A stretch of 64,000 nt of DNA from Pseudomonas sp. JUb42 (lineage in GTDB: Bacteria > Pseudomonadota > Gammaproteobacteria > Pseudomonadales > Pseudomonadaceae), in NCBI RefSeq assembly GCF_024807945.1, contig NZ_JANUFD010000003.1, forward strand, positions 310,001 through 374,000, written 5' to 3'. Made by a program: the position numbers and the translations under genes. This document shows positions 9,741 through 18,910 of this stretch, piece after piece; position 1 is the stretch's first letter; the number at the start of each line of letters is the position of its first letter. Below the pieces are notes generated by a model. It was not told the origin of the DNA. It saw nothing but the letters and a program-made list of their open reading frames with translations, and made no database searches.

Positions 9741-9924
9741 GCTTTACACCCTCATGGTGACTGATCACGCCCGCCGCCACGGTTTTAGCGGGCGGCAGAA
9801 GTATAGTCCCTCGCCTTTTGCTGCGAAACATCCCTAGTTAAAGAAGGGTTATTCGTCTGCGGCGGTGCGAATCAGCTTCCCATGCCGACAACCCACGTTC
9901 TGTGGGCCTTCGGCGGGTTTTTGC
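9741..9924 (+). ncRNA. Candidate small RNA ending in an intrinsic terminator
   Basis: This gap between two leftward genes has a strong rightward terminator (9884-9922) with no rightward reading frame before it. That pattern suggests an independent short transcript, probably about 100-130 nt. I do not recognise its family and cannot fix the 5' end. Confidence 0.35.
9884..9922 (+). terminator. Intrinsic terminator on the plus strand
   Basis: Nested stem GCCGA (9884-9888) with TCGGC (9910-9914) and CCCAC (9892-9896) with GTGGG (9902-9906), followed by GGGTTTTT. On the minus strand the T-run is on the wrong side, so it does not terminate pauR. Confidence 0.7.
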
Positions 9925-10518
9925 TTAGAAGTTGGCGGGCGTGGCTGCGCTGATTAGTCGCGCCGGGACGTCGAACGGATTGCGGAAACGGTGGGGTTTG
10001 GTGCTATCAAAGTAATAGCTGTCCCCCGCTTCGAGGATGTAGGTGTCCAGCCCGACCACCAGCTCCAGGCGGCCTTCGACCAGAATCCCGGTCTCTTCAC
10101 CCTCGTGCACCAACATCTCGTCACCGGTATCGGCACCCGGCGGATAGATTTCGTTGAGGAAGGCGATGGCGCGGCTCGGGTGGGCCTTGCCGACCAGTTT
10201 CATGGTCACGGCACCGTCCGAGATATCGATCAGTTCGCTGGCCTTGTAGACGACCTGCGTGGGGTTTTCTTGTTCGAGCTCTTCGGAAAAGAACTCGACC
10301 ATGGACATCGGGATACCGCCCAGCACTTTGCGCAGCGAACTGATCGAAGGGCTGACGCTGTTCTTCTCGATCATGGAGATAGTGCTGTTGGTCACGCCTG
10401 CGCGCTTGGCGAGCTCGCGTTGGGACAGGCCCCTGAGTTTACGAATGGATTGCAGTCGTTCACCGACGTCCAATACGGCAGCCCCCTTGATAGGTCTGGG
10501 ATGGTCAGAAGTGCGCAT
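9925..10518 (-). CDS. pauR: HTH-cupin regulator PauR (polyamine catabolism)
   Basis: A 197-residue regulator with an XRE-type HTH (GLSQRELAKRAGVTNSTISMIE, about residues 34-55) and a C-terminal cupin domain (LVHEGEETGILVEGRLELVVG then GDSYYFDSTKPHRF). This PuuR/PauR architecture represses polyamine catabolic genes in pseudomonads. Position next to dadX matches PA5301 as I recall it. The start at 10518 has a weak ribosome site. A TTG start about 15 codons further in would give the shorter form seen in some relatives. Puu-like catabolic genes lie further along (17225 and 23273). Confidence 0.85.
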   Translation of the reverse strand: MRTSDHPRPIKGAAVLDVGERLQSIRKLRGLSQRELAKRAGVTNSTISMIEKNSVSPSISSLRKVLGGIPMSMVEFFSEELEQENPTQVVYKASELIDISDGAVTMKLVGKAHPSRAIAFLNEIYPPGADTGDEMLVHEGEETGILVEGRLELVVGLDTYILEAGDSYYFDSTKPHRFRNPFDVPARLISAATPANF

Positions 10519-10633
10519 GATGGCAACAGCGTTCAGTATTTACAACACCTGAACCGGCTGACGGCAAAGAGAGGGGACTAGCGGCCGCCAAGCGCAGGCG
10601 GCCGCCGCAGGAGGGTGCGCTGACGACCGCGCG

Positions 10634-11707
10634 TCAAGCCCCGGAATAGAGCCTTGGCACCCGGCGCAGGTTGCACAGGATTTGGTAGGCGATGGTTCCG
10701 GCGCGGGAAGCGACTTCACCGACCGGGACGTTGCGGCCCCACAATTCGACATCACTGCCGAGCCCGGCACGGGGCAGATGGGTCAGGTCGACGCAGAGCA
10801 TGTCCATGGAGACCCGCCCGAGCAGTTGGCTCGGCTGGCCGTCGATCCATACAGGTGTACCGGTGGGGGCCTGGCGCGGATAACCGTCGGCATAACCCAT
10901 GGCCACTACACCGATGCGGGTCGGCCGCTCGGTGACAAAGGCGCCACCATAGCCCACCGGCTCACCGGCAGGCAGCTCACGCACATTGATAATCTTCGAT
11001 TCCAGGCTCATCACCGGTTGCAGGCGATCGGCCAGGGTTTGCGGCTGATCAAAGGGCGATGCGCCATACAGCATGATGCCGGGGCGTACCCAGTCGCTGG
11101 GGATCTGCGGCCAACCCAACACTGCCGGGGAGTTGCGCAGGCTGATTTCGGCGTTCAGGCCCTGGCGGGCGGCCTGGAAGATCGCTACCTGTTCATCGCT
11201 GCGCGAGCTGTCCAGCTCGTCGGCGCGGGCGAAGTGGCTCATCAGTACAATCTTGATGACATTGCCGCTTGCCTGCAGGCGTTGGTAGGCCGCTTGATAT
11301 TCGTGAGGATGCAGACCGACGCGGTGCATGCCCGAGTCCAGCTTGAGCCAGACGGTGATCGGCTTGTGCAGCGCTGCCCGCTCGATGGCGTCGACCTGCC
11401 ATGGCGAATGGGCCACGCACCAGAAGTCATGTTCGACGATCAGCGCCAGTTCATTGGCTTCGAAAAAGCCTTCCAGCAACAGGACCGGCGCACGGATACC
11501 GGCGGCGCGCAGTTCCAGCGCCTCTTCGATGCAGGCCACGGCAAAGCCATCGGCCTGGTCCTGCAAGGCTTGGGCAACCTTTACTGCGCCATGGCCGTAG
11601 GCATCGGCCTTGATTACAGCAAGGGCCTTGGCCCCGGTGCTTTCACGGGCGAGCTGATAGTTGTTACGCAGGGCTTGAAGATCGATAAGGGCGCGAGCTG
11701 GACGCAT
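10634..11707 (-). CDS. dadX: Catabolic alanine racemase
   Basis: A 357-residue PLP-dependent racemase interconverting L- and D-alanine to feed DadA. The PLP lysine lies in [11 protein letters not shown] (about residues 30-40). The second catalytic tyrosine is in the C-terminal half near [11 protein letters not shown], and the family motif [14 protein letters not shown] is present. It is the distal member of dadA-ridA-dadX, separated from ridA by a REP element that may lower its expression relative to dadA. Confidence 0.95.
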   Translation of the reverse strand: MRPARALIDLQALRNNYQLARESTGAKALAVIKADAYGHGAVKVAQALQDQADGFAVACIEEALELRAAGIRAPVLLLEGFFEANELALIVEHDFWCVAHSPWQVDAIERAALHKPITVWLKLDSGMHRVGLHPHEYQAAYQRLQASGNVIKIVLMSHFARADELDSSRSDEQVAIFQAARQGLNAEISLRNSPAVLGWPQIPSDWVRPGIMLYGASPFDQPQTLADRLQPVMSLESKIINVRELPAGEPVGYGGAFVTERPTRIGVVAMGYADGYPRQAPTGTPVWIDGQPSQLLGRVSMDMLCVDLTHLPRAGLGSDVELWGRNVPVGEVASRAGTIAYQILCNLRRVPRLYSGA

Positions 11708-11739
11708 GACGGGATTCTGAATAAAGGGTGTAAGACGCC

Positions 11740-11833
11740 CGTTGGAGCGAGGCTTGCCCGCGAAGAGGCCGGTGCATTCGATATATTTTTCAAGTCTGAA
11801 AAATTGCCTTCGCGGGCAAGCCTCGCTCCAACG
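11740..11833. repeat. REP-type inverted repeat between ridA and dadX
   Basis: Arms CGTTGGAGCGAGGCTTGCCC (11740) and a near-perfect complement ending GCTCCAACG (11833). The centre is an AT-rich spacer of about 42 bases. It lies within the dad transcription unit. Confidence 0.85.
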
Positions 11834-11849
11834 GTATAGGTAGGGCTTG

Positions 11850-12203
11850 TTACGGCAACGCCGCTACAACCGATAACTCAACCAGAATCTCCGGTTCGCA
11901 CAGCTTGGCTTCCACGGTGGCCCGGGCAGGCGCCGAGCCTTTTGGCAGCCAGGTGTCCCAGACGCTGTTCATGCCGGCGAAATGCGCGTCGATGTCCTTG
12001 AGATAGATGGTCACCGACAGAATGCGGGTCTTGTCGGTACCGGCCAGGTCCAGCAGTCGCTCGATGTTGTTAAGCGTCTCCCGGGTCTGTTGCTCGATCC
12101 CGGCGGCCATGTCGTCGCCCACCTGGCCCGCCAGATATACGGTGCCGTTGTGCGTGACGAGCTGGCTCATGCGCTCATTAGTGAGCTGGCGCTGGATTGA
12201 CAT
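11850..12203 (-). CDS. ridA: RidA family enamine/imine deaminase
   Basis: A 117-residue YjgF/RidA protein that hydrolyses reactive 2-aminoacrylate-type enamines released by PLP and flavin enzymes. Family motifs are [13 protein letters not shown] near the start and [19 protein letters not shown] at the end, with the conserved Arg in ARATV. The start at 12203 overlaps the dadA stop by 26 bases, indicating coupling, and matches the usual 117-residue length. Location between dadA and dadX suggests a role in clearing imine from D-alanine oxidation. Confidence 0.9.
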   Translation of the reverse strand: MSIQRQLTNERMSQLVTHNGTVYLAGQVGDDMAAGIEQQTRETLNNIERLLDLAGTDKTRILSVTIYLKDIDAHFAGMNSVWDTWLPKGSAPARATVEAKLCEPEILVELSVVAALP

Positions 12204-13476
12204 GTTTTGCGATCTCCTTGGAACTGCCATAGCGAGAAATATCGAGACCCGCGGCGCTGATTTGCGGGGTTTTGCGGGCGATCAGGTCAGCCAGCAAACG
12301 CCCGGAACCGCAGGCCATGGTCCAGCCAAGGGTGCCGTGGCCGGTGTTCAGGAATAGATTACGGAACGGTGTGGCACCGACAATCGGTGTGCCGTCCGGA
12401 GTGGTCGGGCGCAGGCCGGTCCAGAAATCAGCCTGAGTCAGATCACCGCCCTGAGGATAGAGGTCGCCGACGATCATCTCCAGCGTTTCACGTCGACGCG
12501 GATTGAGCGACAGGTCAAAACCGGCGATTTCCGCCATGCCGCCGACGCGGATGCGGTTGTCGAAACGGGTGATCGCGACCTTGTAGGTCTCGTCGAGAAT
12601 GGTCGAAGTCGGGGCCATGGCCGGGTTGGTGATCGGCACGGTCAGGGAATAGCCCTTGAGCGGGTAGACCGGGGCCTTGATACCCAGCGGCTTGAGCAGT
12701 TGCGGCGAATAGCTGCCCAGGGCCAGAACGTAGCGGTCTGCGGTTTCCAGCTTGCCGTCGATCCATACGCCATTGATGCGATCACCGGCGAAGTCGAGGC
12801 GTTCGATGGACTGGTTGTAGCGAAATTCCACACCCAGCTCTGCGGCCATGTCCGCCAGACGAGTGGTGAACAACTGGCAGTCGCCGGTCTGATCGTTGGG
12901 CAGGCGCAGGGCGCCAGCGAGGATATTGGTGACCCCGGCCAACGCCGGTTCGACCCGGGCAATACCGTCGCGGTCGAGCAGTTCATAAGGCACGCCGGAC
13001 TGTTCGAGGACGGCGATGTCCTTGGCGGCATTGTCCAGTTGCGCCTGGGTGCGGAACAGCTGGGTGGTGCCCAGGGTGCGGCCCTCGTAGGCGATTCCGG
13101 TTTCGGCGCGCAGTTCGTCGAGGCAGTCACGGCTGTACTCGGACAGGCGCACCATGCGTTCTTTATTCACCGCATAACGGCTGGCGGTGCAGTTGCGCAG
13201 CATTTGCGCCATCCACAGGTACTGATCGATATCCGCCGTGGCTTTGATTGCCAGGGGCGCGTGGCGTTGCAGCAGCCATTTGATCGCCTTGAGCGGCACG
13301 CCCGGCGCAGCCCAGGGCGAAGCGTAGCCCGGCGATACCTGGCCTGCGTTGGCAAAACTGGTCTCCATGGCGGCGGCCGGCTGACGATCAACCACCGTCA
13401 CCTCGAAACCGGCTCGTGCCAGATAGTAAGCACTGGTGGTGCCAATGACGCCGCTGCCGAGGACCAGAACGCGCAT
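12178..13476 (-). CDS. dadA: D-amino acid dehydrogenase small subunit
   Basis: A 432-residue FAD enzyme that oxidises D-alanine and other D-amino acids to 2-oxo acids, donating electrons to the respiratory chain at the inner membrane. The Rossmann motif [18 protein letters not shown] is at the N-terminus and the family C-terminal motif [16 protein letters not shown] lies near residue 385. It is the first gene of the dad cluster and is divergent from an Lrp-family regulator, a classic Lrp-activated arrangement. Confidence 0.96.
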   Translation of the reverse strand: MRVLVLGSGVIGTTSAYYLARAGFEVTVVDRQPAAAMETSFANAGQVSPGYASPWAAPGVPLKAIKWLLQRHAPLAIKATADIDQYLWMAQMLRNCTASRYAVNKERMVRLSEYSRDCLDELRAETGIAYEGRTLGTTQLFRTQAQLDNAAKDIAVLEQSGVPYELLDRDGIARVEPALAGVTNILAGALRLPNDQTGDCQLFTTRLADMAAELGVEFRYNQSIERLDFAGDRINGVWIDGKLETADRYVLALGSYSPQLLKPLGIKAPVYPLKGYSLTVPITNPAMAPTSTILDETYKVAITRFDNRIRVGGMAEIAGFDLSLNPRRRETLEMIVGDLYPQGGDLTQADFWTGLRPTTPDGTPIVGATPFRNLFLNTGHGTLGWTMACGSGRLLADLIARKTPQISAAGLDISRYGSSKEIAKHVNPAPAH

Positions 13477-13633
13477 GTTGAATACTCCGTCGCGGATATC
13501 CGCTGAAGATGTGCAAATGTAAGCAAGGATGTGCTCAGTATAAAAAGCATTGGGCAGTGCTTTTCACTATATAAAGACCTATATTCAACGGGAATTCCCG
13601 GTAACAGGGCCTTTGGCAGAGAGGAGCTTTTCC
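13477..13633. promoter_or_regulatory. dadA / lrp divergent promoter region
   Basis: A 157-bp AT-rich gap between divergent dadA and lrp. It should hold both promoters and Lrp sites. I can see A/T-rich stretches (for example about 13535-13585) but cannot assign individual sites. Confidence 0.55.
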
Positions 13634-14122
13634 ATGCGCACCCAGCACCAGTCAAAACGTGAACTGGACAAGATCGATCGCAGCATCCTGCGCATCCTGC
13701 AGGCCGATGGCCGGATCTCTTTCACTGAGCTTGGCGAGCGCGTCGGGCTGTCTACCACGCCCTGTACAGAGCGGGTCCGGCGTCTGGAACGCGAAGGCAT
13801 CATCATGGGCTACAACGCCCGCCTCAACCCGCAGAGCCTCAAGGCCAGCCTGCTGGTGTTCGTCGAGATCAGCCTGGACTACAAGTCCGGCGACACCTTC
13901 GAAGAATTTCGCCGCGCCGTGCTGAAACTGCCCCATGTGCTTGAATGCCACCTGGTCTCGGGGGACTTCGATTATCTGGTCAAGGCGCGCATCTCGGAGA
14001 TGGCCTCCTACCGCAAACTGCTGGGCGACATCCTGCTCAAGCTGCCCCACGTGCGTGAGTCCAAGAGCTATATCGTGATGGAAGAGGTGAAAGAGAGTCT
14101 GAATCTGCCGATTCCGGAGTGA
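13634..14122 (+). CDS. lrp: Lrp/AsnC-family regulator of alanine catabolism
   Basis: A 162-residue leucine-responsive regulator. The N-terminal HTH is LDKIDRSILRILQADGRISFTELGERVGLS and the C-terminal RAM ligand domain ends with ESKSYIVMEEVKESLNLPI. ATG at 13634 follows GAGGAG. The divergent position beside dadA supports a role as the L-alanine-responsive activator of dadAX (called DadR in some pseudomonads). Confidence 0.93.
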   Translation: MRTQHQSKRELDKIDRSILRILQADGRISFTELGERVGLSTTPCTERVRRLEREGIIMGYNARLNPQSLKASLLVFVEISLDYKSGDTFEEFRRAVLKLPHVLECHLVSGDFDYLVKARISEMASYRKLLGDILLKLPHVRESKSYIVMEEVKESLNLPIPE

Positions 14123-14125
14123 TGT

Positions 14126-16450
14126 TCAGGGGATCGTCAGTGCAATGGAGGGCTGGGTGCACAGATACAGATGCGAACCGCTGACCGCTGCCAGGCCGAG
14201 CCGGTATGTCCCTTTATAGCCGGTCAGATCGAGCGCCGATTCAAAGCCTGCATCGGCAAGGCCGGGATGCTTGAAGACGGTCGCTACATCCGGGCGCTGT
14301 TCCGGGGCGGTCGATATAAGTGTTCTTATGCCATTGGCGTCCGTGAGCGTCAGCAGTGTCTGCTCGAACAAGGTGCCGTCGTCTGTAGAGCGTGCCAGCC
14401 ATCCTCTGAGATACAGCGCGCGCTGCGCATTAATACTGGCAGGCAGCGGCGATATGCCATTTGCCACATCAACGCTCGCCAGGCATGGCAGTTCAATCTC
14501 GTCTTGCACGACTGGAGTGACCACCGGGTTGTAACGGGGCGGCCTGGTCGATACTGCGTCGATAGGCAGGATCGCCCAGGTCGCCGCAAAGGCAGGTTTT
14601 ATGTAACCCGGCATTTTGGAGGTGAGCATGATGGATTCAACGGCTTCGCCCTTAAAATCAAAGCCGTCGAGAAGCGGGGAAATCCAGATGCCGCTCCCGG
14701 CGTTCAACAGGTTGAGTCGATATTGGCGAACATCACCCGACATCATTCGGTAGCTGATCTCTACCACGCTGCCACGAAACAGCAGATTCTTGAGTTTGCC
14801 CAGCGCAGTGAATTCAAATTTCGGCAACAGCTTGATAACGCCAGTGGCATGCTGCGGGACCGGGTACCACTTGCCGAGCTCCATGGAGGTCGTAGACAGC
14901 TGCGTCAGCGCATAATTTGTCACACTGGCGTTGGCTTTGAGCAAGGCCACCGGTGTTGCGTTACGTCCGTTGGCCAGCCCTGCGACATGGTAGTTGAGCA
15001 GGATAGTGCTGGAGGTGAGCGGGTCTTCGTTGAGGGTGTATTTGCTATCGAATCCGTCGAACACATTGCAATCAGCATTCCGGCAGTTAACTCCCGCAGT
15101 CCAGAGTACGAATGCCGGGCGCTCGGCGGTTTCAAAGAAGTGTTGGTTTCTGACATCCAGTGCGGGGGTCAGAGTCATGTAGTTTTGAAAGATAGGGCGG
15201 TGGTGGTAATTCAATTCGTTAGCCAGCAGATATTCGTTGTTGTAGGGGTAAACATCTATGCTTGAATGATTAATCTCTTGAATGATGCTGCTATCCAGCT
15301 TGAATGAAGCATACGCCTGTTGCATTCTATCGGCATAAGAGATTTTGAAATCTATCGGAGGGGCGATTTTATTGAGCAGCCTTGCGCCTGGAAAGCCTGG
15401 TACCGCTGCCAGATAAAAAAGGCAGGCTGTTACGATAAGGAATAAACCACGTCCCAGTTTGCTTCTGTCAAACAGCATCAGCAGGCTAAGTGCGGCTACA
15501 GGACTTACATAATATGAGAGATAATGGTCCGTGCGACTGAAACCTAATTTGAAAAGCAATAAAAGCATGAAATTCATGGGTAGCAACAGCACACGTCGAT
15601 TCAACAGGAGAAATACGTTGAAACCCAACCAGATAATGCCGATGGCCTGGAAGCTTCGTTTTGAGTTGATGACATCGTAAGTCATGTCGACCGAATTGCC
15701 GAAGCTCAGTTGATGGTTGATTTTTATATAGTCAACAAGGCTTGAGGCGTTGTTGAAGATCAGCAGGCCCAGCAAAACATACCCTGTCAGGATCCCGGCA
15801 TAGAAGGCGAGGATCGCCCATGATCTCCTGTGGCCGAGAAAGCAGGAAAGCCAATACAGGGTCAAGGTCGCCATGCCGATCAGGCCAAAAAAGAACCTGA
15901 TGTAAAAGCACAGGCTGACCAGGCAGCCGAGCACGAACCATGAGCGGTGGCCAAGGCTGAGTGGCGCGTGTCGCGAGTGCTCGAGATAAGCGATCAAGGT
16001 CAGTGGCCACACCATGAACGTGGCGCTGAATATCAGGCCATCAAAAAACAGGGCGCAGGGAATGGCGAAAAGTATCACGGCCCTGGCTCGATAGCTCAGC
16101 GAAAACATGATTGACCAGAACAACGCATTCAATGCGCTGAGTGTAACGAGTGTGACCAAGTAGCTATAAATATTATAAGGCGTAATGCGCTGGCCGGTCA
16201 GCCAATACAATGGGCCATAACTGAACAACACATCTCGCTGCCCAAACAGGGTTTCATTGGTGATGTTTATCCATTGCTCGACGTTGTCAGTTGTATTGCC
16301 CGCATCAGGCACACGTATGGAAGTAAGTGCCAGAATAAATGTCAAGGCGAACACGCTTGATTCATTGCGGTGGCGTGCGATGAAATCACGATATCTGATA
16401 TGGGCCTTTTCAAGGGTTTGGGAAACAGATAGTTGCCTGGTTTTCAGCAC
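14126..16450 (-). CDS. Large polytopic membrane protein of unknown function
   Basis: A 774-residue protein that I do not recognise by name. Roughly the first 380 residues hold about 9-11 hydrophobic segments (starting SSVFALTFILALTSI, then LFSYGPLYWLTG and repeated aromatic-rich helices). The second half is soluble and beta-rich, probably periplasmic. The layout of N-terminal helices, a conserved FxYGPLxxLTG motif and a large outer domain resembles lipid-linked-sugar glycosyltransferases or envelope polysaccharide proteins, but no catalytic motif is clear. It is more AT-rich than its neighbours, and I do not recall it between lrp and the polyamine genes of P. aeruginosa. It is convergent with lrp, 3 bp apart. 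Confidence 0.6.
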   Translation of the reverse strand: MLKTRQLSVSQTLEKAHIRYRDFIARHRNESSVFALTFILALTSIRVPDAGNTTDNVEQWINITNETLFGQRDVLFSYGPLYWLTGQRITPYNIYSYLVTLVTLSALNALFWSIMFSLSYRARAVILFAIPCALFFDGLIFSATFMVWPLTLIAYLEHSRHAPLSLGHRSWFVLGCLVSLCFYIRFFFGLIGMATLTLYWLSCFLGHRRSWAILAFYAGILTGYVLLGLLIFNNASSLVDYIKINHQLSFGNSVDMTYDVINSKRSFQAIGIIWLGFNVFLLLNRRVLLLPMNFMLLLLFKLGFSRTDHYLSYYVSPVAALSLLMLFDRSKLGRGLFLIVTACLFYLAAVPGFPGARLLNKIAPPIDFKISYADRMQQAYASFKLDSSIIQEINHSSIDVYPYNNEYLLANELNYHHRPIFQNYMTLTPALDVRNQHFFETAERPAFVLWTAGVNCRNADCNVFDGFDSKYTLNEDPLTSSTILLNYHVAGLANGRNATPVALLKANASVTNYALTQLSTTSMELGKWYPVPQHATGVIKLLPKFEFTALGKLKNLLFRGSVVEISYRMMSGDVRQYRLNLLNAGSGIWISPLLDGFDFKGEAVESIMLTSKMPGYIKPAFAATWAILPIDAVSTRPPRYNPVVTPVVQDEIELPCLASVDVANGISPLPASINAQRALYLRGWLARSTDDGTLFEQTLLTLTDANGIRTLISTAPEQRPDVATVFKHPGLADAGFESALDLTGYKGTYRLGLAAVSGSHLYLCTQPSIALTIP

Positions 16451-16628
16451 GTCGCATGCGCCCCGATAAGCAATAAGTCTTACTCAACTCATGCCGGTTC
16501 AGGCAATGGAATACTTGATGCTCGGTCCTTTGATCTTGGTGTTAATCCGGCGTTACATCATCAGCGCCAGAATCTGACTGTGTCGCAAGTAAAGCATCGC
16601 AATCAGGTCTGTGCCAGCAGCCAGTTTA

Positions 16629-16982
16629 CTAAACCAACACCTGGCGGGTACTGGCAATGTATTCATGCACTTGTTTTTCCACGCGCGGATGAATCATCTC
16701 AGCCGGGCGCCGCCCGTTCGGGCATGGCAGCCTCGGCGTGGTGCCGAACAGCCGGCAGATCAACGGGCGTTCGTCGTACACCGTGCAGCCGTTGGGGCCC
16801 AGGTGCACACAGTTCAGCTCGTTGAGGGCGGCTTCCTGTTCGGCGGCGGTCTTGCGTGGCAGGCGCGACATTTCTTCTGATGAAGTGGTGACCGGGCCGC
16901 AGCAGTCATGGCAGCCGGGGACGCATTCGAAGGAAGGGATTTGTTGGCGCAACGAGCGGATTGTCTGGCTGTTACAGCTCAT
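16629..16982 (-). CDS. YkgJ-family cysteine cluster protein
   Basis: A 117-residue protein with the CxxxCxxCC pattern (CVPGCHDCCGP, residues 20-30) plus NCVHLGPNGCTVYDERPLICRLF, the zinc/iron chelating signature of the YkgJ family. Biochemical function is unknown. It sits alone between the large membrane protein and a REP element. Confidence 0.85.
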   Translation of the reverse strand: MSCNSQTIRSLRQQIPSFECVPGCHDCCGPVTTSSEEMSRLPRKTAAEQEAALNELNCVHLGPNGCTVYDERPLICRLFGTTPRLPCPNGRRPAEMIHPRVEKQVHEYIASTRQVLV

Positions 16983-17019
16983 TGCAGGGTTTTTTCCTGT
17001 GTCGAGATCATTACTTCTG

Positions 17020-17108
17020 CGTTAGAGCGAGGCTTGCCCGCGAATTGCGCGGCACGGTCAATCAGGCACACAACGCCGAGGCCTTCGCGGGCAAGCCTCG
17101 CTCCAACG
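17020..17108. repeat. REP-type inverted repeat
   Basis: Arms CGTTAGAGCGAGGCTTGCCC and its complement ending CTCGCTCCAACG, with a spacer of about 38 bases. It belongs to the same family as the copies at 9199, 11740 and 22007. Confidence 0.85.
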
Positions 17109-17224
17109 GGGGGTGTGTGCAATTTTGCATCAGATCCCCGCGCGATGACAGCGCCGCCTTGCCCGTCGATCGACTCGCGGCCTATTCTCCGTAAAGTTTT
17201 TCACACAGCCTTGCGGATAAATCT

Positions 17225-18505
17225 ATGCAGCACACCGCCTCTTACTATGCCGCCAGCAGCCGCGAACAACCTGTATATCCGACTCTGCAAGGCGAGTGGG
17301 TCGCTGATGTCTGTGTGGTCGGCGGCGGCTTTTCCGGGCTGAACACGGCCATTGAACTTGCTGAGCGCGGGCTGAAGGTGGTGTTGCTGGAGGCGCACCG
17401 CATGGGCTGGGGCGCCAGTGGGCGCAATGGCGGGCAGTTGATTCGCGGCGTGGGTCATGGTCTGGAGCAGTTCGCGCCGGTTATTGGCAGCGAGGGGGTG
17501 CGCCAGCTCAAACTCATGGGGCTTGAGGCGGTGGAGATCGTTCGCCAGCGAATCGAACGTTACGGCATCGACTGCGACCTGACCTGGGGCTACTGCGATC
17601 TGGCCAACAAGCCTGCCCACCTGGCCGGTTTCGAGAAGGATGCCGCAGAGCTGCGTGAGCTTGGCTATCGCCATGAGTTGCGCCTGGTACAACCGCAGGA
17701 CATACACAGTGTGGTCGGCTCGGACCGGTATGTCGGCGGCATGATCGACATGGGCTCCGGGCACCTGCATCCGTTGAATCTGGCCCAAGGGGAAGCGGCG
17801 GTGGCGCAGACACTCGGCGTGCGCTTATTTGAACAATCAGCGGTCACACGCATCGACTATGGGCCCGAGGTGAACGTCCATACCGCCCACGGCAACGTGC
17901 GGGCAAAGACCCTGGTGCTGGCCTGCAATGCCTATATCAACGGCTTGAATCCACAGCTAAGTGGCAAGGTGCTGCCTGCGGGCAGCTACATTATTGCTAC
18001 CGAGCCCCTGAGTGAGGCGTTGGCCAGGGAGATTTCGCCGCAAAATCTGGCGTTGTGCGATCAACGGGTTACGGTGGATTACTACCGGTTGTCTGCTGAT
18101 AGGCGCCTGCTGTTCGGCGGTGCCTGCCATTATTCAGGGCGCGACCCGCAGGATATCGCTGCGTATATGCAGCCCAAGATGCTCAAGGTGTTCGCGCAGC
18201 TGGCCGGGACCAGGATCGACTATCAATGGGGGGGGATGATTGGCATCGGTGCCAACCGGCTGCCGCAGATCGGGCGGCTCAAGGATCAGCCTAATGTCTT
18301 CTACGCCCAGGCTTACGCAGGCCATGGCCTGAATGCCACGCACTTGGCGGGCAGGTTGTTGGGCGAAGCCATCGCCGGACAGCACGGCGATGGCTTCGAG
18401 TTATTTGCCAGGGTGCCGCATATCACTTTCCCCGGCGGCCAGCATTTGCGTTCGCCACTGCTGGCGCTGGGTATGCTCTGGCATCGCCTCAAAGAGCTGG
18501 CCTGA
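17225..18505 (+). CDS. PuuB-like FAD-dependent oxidoreductase (gamma-glutamylpolyamine oxidase)
   Basis: A 426-residue DAO-type flavoprotein. The FAD motif VCVVGGGFSGLNTAIELAE is near residues 30-48, followed by the PuuB-group motif RMGWGASGRNGGQ. The late motif YAQAYAGHGLNATHLAGRLLGEAIAG is also typical. These enzymes oxidise gamma-glutamylated polyamines or similar amines to aldehydes, which an aldehyde dehydrogenase such as that at 23273 would take further. PauR at 9925 is the likely regulator. Exact substrate is not determined by the sequence. Confidence 0.85.
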   Translation: MQHTASYYAASSREQPVYPTLQGEWVADVCVVGGGFSGLNTAIELAERGLKVVLLEAHRMGWGASGRNGGQLIRGVGHGLEQFAPVIGSEGVRQLKLMGLEAVEIVRQRIERYGIDCDLTWGYCDLANKPAHLAGFEKDAAELRELGYRHELRLVQPQDIHSVVGSDRYVGGMIDMGSGHLHPLNLAQGEAAVAQTLGVRLFEQSAVTRIDYGPEVNVHTAHGNVRAKTLVLACNAYINGLNPQLSGKVLPAGSYIIATEPLSEALAREISPQNLALCDQRVTVDYYRLSADRRLLFGGACHYSGRDPQDIAAYMQPKMLKVFAQLAGTRIDYQWGGMIGIGANRLPQIGRLKDQPNVFYAQAYAGHGLNATHLAGRLLGEAIAGQHGDGFELFARVPHITFPGGQHLRSPLLALGMLWHRLKELA

Positions 18506-18513
18506 GCCCTTCT

Positions 18514-18741
18514 TCAATCACGCCAGAACGGTTTCAGTCCTTCTGCCCTGGCCTGTTCGGTCGTGATACCGATGTCATGCAACTGTTCGGTTGTCAGCTT
18601 AAGCAGGGTCTTGCGTGACATCCAGCGGTGACGATACAGCGCCCAGCGGTTCAAGTTTGGCGGGCAGGACAGTTTCGCCCCGATCCCCTCGCTCAATTCT
18701 TGGCTGTAAAGCGCCAGACGCACATCGCTTAACCCGTTCAT
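18514..18741 (-). CDS. DUF1127 small protein
   Basis: A 75-residue protein with the DUF1127 pattern: basic/aromatic core RWALYRHRWMSRKTLLKLTTEQLHDIGIT near the C-terminus. DUF1127 proteins are small basic factors, some RNA-binding and linked to phosphate or nitrogen metabolism. I use the ATG at 18741, which follows GGAGGCAGGGAG. It is convergent with the oxidase gene and divergent from the MocR regulator. Confidence 0.8.
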   Translation of the reverse strand: MNGLSDVRLALYSQELSEGIGAKLSCPPNLNRWALYRHRWMSRKTLLKLTTEQLHDIGITTEQARAEGLKPFWRD

Positions 18742-18910
18742 CTCCCTGCCTCCAATCACTGTGTGGTGTGGCTCTATGATGGTCGGGTAAGCAAAACCAT
18801 TACAGATTCAAACAAAGCTATTTATTTGCATACAGTCAGGTTGTTTCAGCGGCTGAATGCTGTATTTTTGCGCTATCTGTATGGTCCTGTGTCCTATAGC
18901 GAGATTACTC

